NCBI GenBank assembly: GCA_947069175.1 | Contig: CAMTDV010000012.1 | Coordinates: forward strand, 35,062,341-35,126,340 | Length of the DNA: 64,000 nucleotides | From: Scalesia atractyloides | Taxonomy: Eukaryota; Streptophyta; Magnoliopsida; Asterales; Asteraceae | Reading direction: 5' to 3' | Shown here: positions 55,713 through 64,000 of the stretch, piece by piece | Layout: the number at the start of each line of letters is the position of its first letter | Numbering within the stretch: position 1 is the stretch's first letter | The notes under the pieces: generated by a model | Told to the model about the DNA's origin: nothing | The model's database searches: none | What the model saw: only the letters and a program-made list of their open reading frames with translations | Position numbers and translations under genes: made by a program

Positions 55713-57130
55713 TCATTCCACTTGCATTCGTTTCAAGCTTTCGATGAATCCTTTCGTCCTTTCGCCTTTTTGATCATTCGCATTCAACGATTTAGTTTGA
55801 GCTTCCTTTATTGCTTCGATAAGGTTAGGTGTAACTATCGCTCTCATTGATTTTACTCGGAATGGTGGCGGATATTCCTTTCGGCTTAAAGTGTCTACTA
55901 CAACATTAGCCTTACCTGGATGGTAAAGAATGTCGCAATCATGATCTTTAATCAATTCTAGCCATCTTCTTTGTCTCATATTAAGGTCTTTTTATTCGAA
56001 GAAGTATTTGAGACTCTTGTGATCTGAGTAAATTGTACATTTCGTTCCTTACAAATAGTGCCTCCAAATCTTCAATGCAAAAACCACAGCTACCAACTCT
56101 AAATCATGAGTCGGATAACTGCCTTCATGTTGTTTAAGTTGCCTTGAAGCATAAGCAATAACCTTTCCTCGTTGCATTAAGACACACCCTAAACCTTGGT
56201 GTGATACATCCGTGTATACTACTAAATCTTCCATTCCTTCTGGTAAGGTTAACACCGGTGAACTTGACAATTTTTCTTTTAGCATTTGGAAAGCCTTCTC
56301 TTGTTCGAGACCCCATGAAAATTTTTCGTCTTTCTTTGTTAATCTAGTTATAGGCAACGCTATTTTAGAGAAATCTTGAATAAATCTCCTATAATAGCCA
56401 GCTAAGCCTAGAAAACTTCGTACCTCATTAACATTCTTTGGGGGTAACCATTTAATCACAGCCTCTACTTTAGATGGATCTACTAAAATTCCTTTCTCAT
56501 TAATCACATGGCCCAAGAATTGCACTTCTCTGAGCAAGAATGCACATTTGGAAAACTTAGCGTATAACCTTTTCTTACGGAGTGTCTCAAGTACTCCTCG
56601 TAGGTGATGAGCATGTTCTAACTCACTTTGAGAGTATACCAGAATATCGTCTATAAACACTATTACAAACTTGTCTAACATATTTGGACATACTCTATTC
56701 ATCAAATCCATGAATGTGGCCGGAGCATTAGTTAACCCAAAAGACATTAACTAAAAACTCATAATGTTCGTAACGAGTTCTAAACGCGGTCTTAGCTACA
56801 TCTTCTTCCCTTACCCGTAGCTGGTGATATCCCGAATGCAAGTCAATTTTTGAAAACCAACTTGCCCCTTGTAGTTGATTGAAGAGATCATCTATTCTTG
56901 GTAAGGGATATCGATTCTTTATCGTGAGTTTATTAAGCTCGCGATAGTCGATACACATACGCATCGAACCATCCTTCTTTTTTTACAAACAAGACCGGTG
57001 CCCCCTAAGGAGATACACTAGGACGTATAAATCCTTTATCTAAAAGTTCTTGCAATTGAACCATTAATTCCCGTACTTCAGTGGGTGCCAATCGATAAGG
57101 AGCTTTGGCTACGGGTTTGGTGTTTGGTCT
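55713..57130 (-). pseudogene. Tekay-2 reverse transcriptase and RNase H
   Basis: MRMCIDYRELNKLTIKNRYP (56964) and GYHQLRVREEDVAKTAFRTR are followed by a frame break near 56745. SFGLTNAPATFMDLMNRVC, the catalytic FIDDILVYS, and LGHVINEKGILVDPSKVEA come next. RNase H holds YTDVSHQGLGCVLMQRGKVI, then a break at about 55985 and MRQRRWLELIKDHDCDILYH with KANVVVDTLSRKE. RNase H Asp motifs are recognisable. Upstream (to about 57130) the N-terminal RT text is out of frame. Confidence 0.88.
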
Positions 57131-57559
57131 AATTAGATCTGGAATTCTACATCTCGCTCTGGTGGAAGGCCCGGCAAATCATCCGGAAATACATCCGGAT
57201 ATTCATTCACAATTCTTGTGTTTTCTATTTTTGAAATAGCTTGCTTAGTATCAACTACATGGCTAAAAAGGCTTTACTTCCATTTCGTACATACTTAACT
57301 GCTTCAACAATGGTGCATAATTTAGTCTCTACTCTTCTTTCTCCATAAATGCTTACCTGCTTCCCTTTTAGGAGACATAACATGTATGATCTTGCTTTCA
57401 CATAAAATTTCCGCATGGTGAAGGGATAGCCAATCCATACCTATCACCGCCTTGAATTCTCCCAAAACCATGGGAATAAGATCGGGTATCAAATTCCTTC
57501 ATCCTCTATGGTGATCTTACACTTTCTACATATCTCATGTAACAAATAACTTTTGCAAT

Positions 57560-57700
57560 CGGCTATTTTACTTCTAGAGGTATGGGCATTCTTTCTATTA
57601 CAAATGAGGGGGAATGTATAATTTCACTTGACACAAATGACCTACTAGCTCCCGTATCAAATAATACATATTTTGGTAAAGAGTTTAGCATAAATATACT
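57560..57700 (-). pseudogene. Tekay-2 protease fragment
   Basis: The minus-strand frame gives SSIFMLNSLPKYVLFDTGAS then RSFVSSEI, the aspartic protease active site with an intact D-T-G. The frame is lost a few tens of codons later. The 57130-57560 stretch between protease and RT is decayed coding sequence without a stable frame. Confidence 0.75.
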
Positions 57701-58837
57701 TGATACAACATCGGGTGTGTCTTTGCCTCTTCCGTCGAAATTTGGAACATTCTGCCGTTGGCTTTGATGGGTTCTTCCTTCTTTCCTTCTTTTCTTGTTC
57801 CTTGTTTGAGTTTTGGGTATTCAGCTTTCACATGACCTGACTCATTACAGTTGTAACATACCCTCTTAGGATTAGGACAATTGTAGTATGGATGTCCTTC
57901 TTGACCACAATTATAGCATCCCCTTCTTCCCATTAAGCATTCACCCGAGTGAAGTTTTCCACATGTCTTACATCATGGAAATCCTCCTTTCGGGGTTTCC
58001 TTCTTACTATGATCTTGAATCTTGGGCCTTTTAGGAGTGCCTTGAGTGGACCCCTTTGCAATTGTTTTTCTCCCCTCGCTCTTCTTGCCTCTTCAATTCG
58101 ATCTCCCTATCCCTTGCCCAATTAATGAGCTCATTCAAAGTTTCGCATTTAGAAGGGGTGATGAACTCTCTGTACTCAGCCTTTAACATATCATGATAAC
58201 GATTAATCTTCATCCTTTCCGTTCTTGTGAATTCCTTACAAAACATCATCTTGTCAAGGAAAATGTTTGTAATTTCATCGATTGTTTCATTCTTTTGTCG
58301 AAGACGGAAAAAGTCTTCTTGAATCCGATCTACAGCTGATTGCAGACAATGATATTTCATGAACGGTTCTTTAAATTCTTGCCATGTTATAGTTTGTAGC
58401 TTATCCTCACCTATCTCCTTACTATACGTATCCCACCAATCCTTTGCTTGTTGTTGAAGTTGCCCTGTGGCTAACATCACTTGATCTTCCTTTTCACAAT
58501 GGCTTCGAATGAACACCCCTTCTATGTTGGAGATCCATCTTTGACATTCTATGGGATCTATTTCCCCATTATAAGATGCAGGTTTACATGCCATGAATTC
58601 CTTGTAAGTATATCGACGTGCTTCTTTCTTGCCTTGTATTCCACTTATCATTTCCTTCAGTTCGTCTATCTTGCTGGTCATCATAGTCTCTACTATGTTT
58701 AGCACTTGACTTTCTACTTCTTGTGCTATACGAGGGATGTTTGCATCAAGTGTCTAGACTACTTCATCTGCAATCAGCTTATTTAATTCATCCTGACTTA
58801 TTTGTTCTGTAGCGTTTGAACCCCCTTCATCCGTCAT
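57685..58837 (-). pseudogene. Tekay-2 Gag
   Basis: The ATG at 58837 opens MTDEGGSNATEQISQ. An in-frame TAG appears at about codon 30. The main open segment 58705-58031 shows the capsid domain: YKEFMACKPASYNGEIDPI, WISNIEGVFIRS, ATGQLQQQAKDWWDTYSKEI, RMKINRYHDMLKAEYREFI. After a frame break, two CCHC boxes follow (57933 onward): C-YN-C-GQEG-H-PYYN-C intact, and C-YN-C-NESG-H-VKAE-Y, where the last Cys is replaced by Tyr. Confidence 0.85.
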
Positions 58838-59001
58838 CTACAATCACATACTTATGTTAGATATCATACTATTCATTCATATGTATGTATACATCTATAT
58901 ACATATATCATTCTATACGTTGCAAAATCTCAATTCTCGAGGTACCAATGACAATATACTTCCGTTCGTGCATTCAACTTTCTTATTCATTCACACATTC
59001 G

Positions 59002-59042
<41 letters not shown>

Positions 59043-59589
59043 TTAACTAGCTTGCCATCATGGTTTCATTTACATTCTGGTGCCCTTTTTAAAATTTAAC
59101 GAGGGTTTGGAACTCGTTTAAAAGTTTTAGCATAATAAAATAATGAATCAGCGACATGTTTCAGTGGCTAGCGTCGGCGACGGCTCATCAACGTATCGCC
59201 GATGCACTCTAGAAAGTTGTGTCGCTGTGATTCTTGCGTAGACAGTATTAGTGCGTCGGAACAAAGGAGGGCCATCGGCGACGCATAAGGAGCCCGTCAC
59301 CGACGCCTTGCCAGATCTCCCTGACGCTGCAGATTTTTGTTTCAGCCATTTGTCAGATATCTAACCTTTTTAAGAGTCGAAACCATTTCATAACATCTCA
59401 TGACTTCCCTAGTCATAACATTATGTTAAATTCCTATAACCCCTTCCCTTTTTAACGTCTATAAGCAAGAACATTGAAATTTCTTAAGAATACTTACTAG
59501 TATTATGCCTCGGAACGAACACACTTTTGCATGAGCTCTCGGTTTGAGTTCAAGTACACTAACTTTAGCACTTGAATCCCTCAAACCTT
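58838..59589 (-). other. Tekay-2 5' leader with (TA)n and a CpG-rich patch
   Basis: Non-coding. A pure TA microsatellite lies at 59003-59040. At 59160-59330 a CpG-dense patch repeats cggcgacg/tcgccga-type words (gtcggcgacggc, tatcgccgatg, atcggcgacgc, gtcaccgacgc). It contrasts with the AT-rich surroundings and is unexplained. Confidence 0.7.
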
Positions 59590-59602
59590 GGCTCTGATAC
59601 CA
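59590..59602 (-). other. Tekay-2 primer-binding site
   Basis: The minus strand reads TGGTATCAGAGCC, a few bases inside the LTR, complementary to initiator tRNA-Met. Confidence 0.9.
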
Positions 59603-59605
59603 ACT

Positions 59606-61110
59606 TGTTAGTTCCATAATTCCATACAAGATCAAGACGCCAAGATTTAACAAAGACGTTTCCTTCTACAAATAAAATTTGACCAAAATACCCTTATAAC
59701 GAGATTTAGCAATCGTCATCGTTAAAAGTCTTTTAATACCATTTGACCAAACTACCATACCACAAATATCAACTTAATTCACTTACAAAAGACACAAGCA
59801 TAAGTTCATATTTTTACAATCCAAAAAGTTTATGACCCGTTTCGCGTTCAAAACATAACCGGAAGCGTATAAGAGTAACAAGTTGTGTTCGATCCGAGCT
59901 TAGCTTGCCTTAAAGGTCATATTTACCTACATCACAATCACAAATCAATATTAACTCACTTTTAATTTCATATCACTAGATTACACAATCGTGTTATTCA
60001 TCCGTTATGAAGTCTTTCATTCGTTGACCCGTTTGAAACGGAACACATCATAATCATACTTCTACTCACTTGTCCGTATATGACATTTTAAATTTACAAC
60101 TTAAACTTAGATTAACATAATAAAAACATTATGAATTACCAATACTAGTAAGTGTAAGAACTTAACTTTGTCCCGTTCTGATGGTGATTCGGAATGGCTC
60201 GCACCTTCTTCTTTCACTCCTAAAATGTCAAATTCAACATGCTTAAATTTTATGTTTTCAACTCATTCTTTTATTGACATAGCATATTAGTAATTCCTTA
60301 CATTCTTGACATAAGCTAATTATTACCATAACTACATTTGATCATTGAAATCACATAAAAACCTCTATTCTAAGCATTTCATCAAACACTTGGTGTGCGT
60401 ATCAAGATCAAAGCATAAGGTACAAGTATTCTATGCACATTCTTCCTACTTCATTACATAAACTTTCATAATCGATCAAATTCACACAATGGTCAATATC
60501 TAAGACATAACCATCTAACTAACGCTCTACTAAAATCAATTTTACATTAACACTATATGAATTTGCACTAACATGAACATCATTCATCATCCTAGTTCTA
60601 TCACAAATGGGTTTCATCATGAACCATCAATATAATAAAAAATTCAAGTACATTTCATCTTCTATATAATGATTATATCAATTATTTATACTAATTTTGT
60701 CTAATTCCATAGATTTTTCGTAACCCACTTATGTAACTTCATCAAATCACAAAATTTAACTTACCTCTTGTTAGACTAGTTGAGATGACTAAGATTAAGT
60801 GTTCATGCAGAGAGAGTGGCCTTGAATTCCTTCTTGATTCTTTGATTTTTTTTTATAAAAATGAAGTTTTTCTTCTTCTTGGTCTTGCCCTGTACGGCAC
60901 ACACATCTGATGTGTGTGTGGTGTGTGAAGTTTTTATGTTTATTAATCCAATCTTTCTTCTATTACCTCTTTTGGCCCCTCTAGTATGAACACTTATATT
61001 TAGCACCTTTTTACTTATACACTAATCATAGTCATATTTCTAGTTACTATTTGTGGCACCTTGTAATAACATATAAATAATTAGTCATATTTAAAACTTG
61101 GAGTTTTACA
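59606..61110 (-). repeat. Tekay-2 5' LTR
   Basis: TGTTAGTTCC...GTTTTACA. It differs from 52868-54367 at scattered sites, including a length change in a poly-T run near 60850. Confidence 0.93.
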
Positions 61111-61115
61111 TATTT
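61111..61115. repeat. Tekay-2 target-site duplication TATTT, right
   Basis: It follows the LTR end TTTTACA and matches 52863-52867. Confidence 0.85.
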
Positions 61116-61246
61116 AATGTTTCGTTATGCAATTATTAGTATTAATTAATTTATTTTATAATCAATATTTATAAATAAAATACATACTTATATTTCAATA
61201 AAGGAAAATAATTAAATCTTTTAAAATAATGAAGTTAAAAAAATAA

Positions 61247-61335
61247 AGAGGGTATCTGGGAGTCGAACCGGGTCACTCACAAGAAACACACCTAAACACC
61301 ATGCACTGCACACACACTTGTGCTAAAACCGAAAC
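61247..61335 (-). other. tRNA-like module (minus strand) in D LTR
   Basis: The minus strand has a B box, CCGGTTCGACTCCC (about 61260-61273), with a weak A-box-like tagcacaagtgtg upstream. No full cloverleaf can be drawn. Confidence 0.35.
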
Positions 61336-61572
61336 ATTTAAATTTTATTGAAGACCCCCTTAAACCTGCAAGTTCAAATCATCAAGACAGTAACCGCTCG
61401 CTATTTCATTGATCAATCACCGCGATCCGTTTTGATTCTTTGATTGAACGGTTATAACTGTCGACCAACATCATATCCTCAATCAAGACCCAATTAAAAA
61501 TCGAACCATTTTTCTAATCGTCCATCACAATTTCTGTTTCAAAATCGAAATCAAACCTCATCCTGAATGGCC

Positions 61573-61580
61573 TATAAATA
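61573..61580 (+). promoter_or_regulatory. TATA box of Gypsy D LTR
   Basis: tggccTATAAATAccc precedes a C-rich leader. The position within the LTR is reasonable for the promoter. Confidence 0.55.
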
Positions 61581-61887
61581 CCCAATGAAAGGCAAATCCA
61601 AACTCGTCCATTTATTCAAAATTCCACTCGAAACCTACCTGCTCAACTTTCTGTTCAAATCATCATCGCCGGAATCTCTCACCGGAAAATCAAAATTCAA
61701 CGGTTCGTCGGTAAAATTCCTTATTCATTTCTATAATTCATATTATTTTATGTAAAATAGTAATCGGGTAAGAACAAACATTGAGTTTAACAAGGGTCAA
61801 TCAAAAAGCAGTTCTGGGTTTAAACAAAAAATGAAGAAGATGAACTACAAGAAGTGGTTAAGTATAATAAAAATTCTAATATAACCG

Positions 61888-62134
61888 GGTTAGACACCCA
61901 GCCCAGTTGGATGGGCTGGGTGCAAAGCAAACTAAGGTCGCGGGTTCGAGTCAGATCCAACACAACGGTTCGTTCATTTAAAAATCTTTTTAAATTAAAC
62001 AATTTCTGAAATTATCTAATAAGAGTATAAGAATAATAAAAATCAGAATACTTTCGGTTAGACACGTAGCTCAGTTGGAAAAAGCTGCGTGCACACGTAC
62101 GAGAGGTCTCAAGTTCGAATCTCACCCACGTTAC
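61888..62134 (+). repeat. Two tandem tRNA-like (SINE-head-like) modules in D LTR
   Basis: Two related copies begin ggttagacac at 61888 and 62056, about 168 bp apart. Copy 1 has A box cagcccagttgg (61899-61910) and B box gggttcgagtcag (61942-61954). Copy 2 has a perfect A box tagctcagttgg (62067-62078) and B box aagttcgaatctc (62111-62123). Similar AT-rich sequence precedes each, indicating a tandem duplication. Functional tRNAs are unlikely, because no consistent acceptor stem forms. Confidence 0.6.
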
Positions 62135-63152
62135 CAATAATCCCTATCGAACCGGTCAGGCTCTCTTGTCAGTCTGACAAGATTATTTTTTTAATATATT
62201 ATTTTATTTTAATCTATATTATTTTTGTATATATATATAATTTATCTAAAAATTAATTAAAAACACTTAAAGATACAATTTTGAGGTTTAAAAATCCCAA
62301 TAAATACCACAAAAATAACCTAAAAAATCTAACAAAAAGTATTAAATCAAAATAATAATTTTTATATATTCATCGAATTATTTCGTTATTATTTAGGTTA
62401 GTCTTCTTCGTCGGTTAAGTCCTCAATTCATGCGCACTCTTCATCAATCAAGGAAACGCACCTACTGTGAGTGAATCCTTATAAATTCCCCTTTTCACCA
62501 TGTTTTGGGGTGTATCATGTGTCGTTACATATTTTATTTATTTAAACACTTGTGCTAACACTATTATGTGATCTAATATGTATATTTTTGTGTGTGTTAT
62601 GTGTGGATACATTTTATCATTTCAGTGCAATCATTTATTTAAGGCCCATCAGTTCCTCGTGGGATACGAGTTGAGCATCAGGTTCCTTATTAGATCGGCT
62701 CCGTTTGATTGAGCCTTGATCTCAAGTTCATCATGCATCTTGTTCATATGTTCATCATTGATATTATGTGGTGTGTGAAATAATTATATATACATAAGTT
62801 CATATATGGTCCATGCACATTGTTATTACAACAACCTATATATTAAGCTGTTTAGTTGTTAAATTTAGATTCAGTCGCCAACTTTTTTTGACCCAAAATT
62901 TTGTTTTACACATGATAAAGGTGGACAGGTTGAGGAGAGGAACACATAGGAATGGCCTTAGAAGATAAATTAAATACAGCTTGTTTAGAACAATGTTTTT
63001 CTTGTGCTTACATGTTTCCTTGTGTTTGGATGTTTGAATTTAAATTTCAACCTAATAAATATGAAACCTATTGTTAGTAAATGTCATATGCTTTGGTGAT
63101 AACTCAATTATGCCCCGACTTTTATTTCCGGTGCAGGTCGGGTGTGACAGAT

Positions 63153-63164
63153 TGGTATAAGAGC
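63153..63164 (+). other. Gypsy D primer-binding site
   Basis: TGGTATAAGAGC differs by one base from the standard TGGTATCAGAGC and lies three bases after the LTR. Confidence 0.75.
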
Positions 63165-63966
63165 TTTTGACTATAGGGATATAGGATAGGTTATTAGACC
63201 CTTAGAGCCTATACTATAGTTGATTAGATTTTAATTGTTTATGTGTTACATGCAAAACTCATGATGTTTATTTATTTCTTGTTTACTCACACACAAATAC
63301 ATGCAAGCACTTTCACTACTACATGTTAATATTTGTTGTTCATTATAGTCTAACATATCATATCTACGCAAGCACACACATCAAGATTTCACAATTTCAT
63401 GATATCTTCTCAAAGATTTTACAATGTTTTCATGTTTTTCAATCACATCAAAGTGAGTTCTACGATGGGCATGTAGTAACTGGAAGGGTACGAGTACCGG
63501 TAGGCGGAACATCTTGTCTAGGCTTGGCATTCGTATAAATCCAATATAATGGACCAGTTTGCCTACCTGGGGATTAACGATGAGAGTATGAAGGACCTAT
63601 TAGGCCAAAGCATGCCACACCAAATGTCGTGTGAACTAACCCCACTTTGAGTTGTCATTGTGTCTACACCTGGACACCCTCTGACCTTATACCTTAAATT
63701 ATGTTTTACAGTTTTCATTCGGGTGATGCAAGCATTAACAGGCCAACACCAATGTTAACCCTACCAAGCCCAGTAGTCATGGGGGCCCACGTGACTATCT
63801 AGACGAAGTATGGGAGACATTTGGAGGCCAAACATGAGCAAGCCCAAGACATCCTATGGATGTAGATAATTTTTTTTTCATCTATTTTGAATATTGTTTT
63901 CACTTTTTACGACACATGACACCTAGAAGCTATCAACTCATAATCTCGCTACGTATTTCCTGTAGA
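63165..63966 (+). other. Gypsy D 5' leader
   Basis: About 800 bp without an ORF of interest. It includes a gac-rich stretch and ends with the pyrimidine-rich tatttcctgtag just before an ATG, resembling a 3' splice site. No accessory ORF like that of Tekay-1 is seen. Confidence 0.55.
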
Positions 63967-64000
63967 TGTCTGCTAGACACTCTCGAGGCGGTAGAAGGTC
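63967..64000 (+). CDS. Start of Gypsy D gag (cut by window end)
   Basis: ATG at 63967 opens MSARHSRGGRR, an Arg/Gly-rich beginning like that of Tekay-1 Gag (MATGRRG). It stands at the expected distance from the PBS. Only eleven codons are visible, so integrity is unknown. Confidence 0.45.

Larger units (their letters stand above)
52868..61110 (-). mobile_element. Tekay-2: Ty3/Gypsy element, full-length structure, defective coding
   Basis: 8243 bp with LTRs of 1500 and 1505 bp that are very similar, a perfect 5-bp TSD, a tRNA-Met PBS and a PPT. Minus-strand domains are gag, protease, RT, RNase H and integrase in Gypsy order. Frameshifts and stops interrupt every large domain. Little LTR divergence and a perfect TSD suggest a recent insertion, yet the coding region is worn, so it may have been mobilised in trans or accumulated transitions quickly. 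Confidence 0.93.
61116..63149 (+). repeat. Gypsy D 5' LTR, main part
   Basis: It ends GGTCGGGTGTGACA at 63149 followed by a PBS. With the 51 bp at 52817-52867 the LTR is about 2.1 kb. It contains a TATA box (61573-61580, cTATAAATAcc), three tRNA-like modules, and a candidate leader intron (donor actGTGAGTGAATCC 62467, acceptor catttcAG 62625). No coding region is seen. The partner 3' LTR should lie outside the window. Confidence 0.7.

Noticed and set aside
62058..62134. Functional tRNA gene
   Set aside because: A and B boxes are present but the acceptor and anticodon stems do not pair consistently, and a diverged tandem copy lies next to it.

Overview
This is plant nuclear DNA with no recognisable single-copy host gene. 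At least eight LTR retrotransposon copies or fragments, Ty1/Copia and Ty3/Gypsy, fill nearly all of it. The evidence is diagnostic: TG...CA LTRs with 5-bp target-site duplications (TSDs), primer-binding sites (PBS) matching initiator tRNA-Met (TGGTATCAGAGC), polypurine tracts, CCHC zinc knuckles, and aspartic protease, integrase, RT and RNase H motifs in the family-specific orders. From memory of element families, the SIRE/Maximus-like Copia elements with an extra ORF after pol and the Tekay/Del-like chromoviruses fit a eudicot, most likely a large-genome Asteraceae. That assignment is an inference.

Layout. 1-2840 is a Gypsy LTR cut by the window edge, carrying an 11-unit GGGCTAGGCCC minisatellite. 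2846-3350 is an alternating inverted-repeat array. 3452-6191 plus 17080-17191 is a GC-rich unit holding a decayed ATHILA ORF1-like pseudogene with a recognisable intron, ringed by seven 28-bp palindromes and one long hairpin. Copia element A (minus strand, 6192-17074, TSD ACGGG) sits inside one of those palindromes. 17230-19841 is a degenerate Copia fragment, B (plus strand). 20496-29153 is the 5' part of an old SIRE-like Copia, E (plus strand).

From 29154 onward the sequence reads as a nest. Copia C (minus, 29154-52816) interrupts E. C is itself interrupted by Gypsy Tekay-1 (plus, 34025-45371), by a 4.3-kb solo Gypsy LTR (47467-51760), and by Gypsy D (plus, starting 52817). The first 51 bp of D's LTR are separated from the rest (61116-63149) by Gypsy Tekay-2 (minus, 52868-61110, TSD TATTT). 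The window ends just inside D's gag. The far ends of E, C and D lie outside.

Coding capacity. The best preserved product is the 1101-codon pol of Tekay-1. Even there the protease active site reads D-K-G, a stop separates gag from pol, and gag is frameshifted. Tekay-1 also carries an uninterrupted 217-codon acidic coiled-coil ORF upstream of gag. All other reading frames are broken by stops or frameshifts.

The most interesting material is non-coding: phased palindrome arrays in the Tekay-1 LTR, CGTACG arrays just upstream of the TATA boxes of Copia A and C and again in their leaders, candidate leader introns shared by four Gypsy LTR families, and tRNA-like Pol III boxes in the D LTR.
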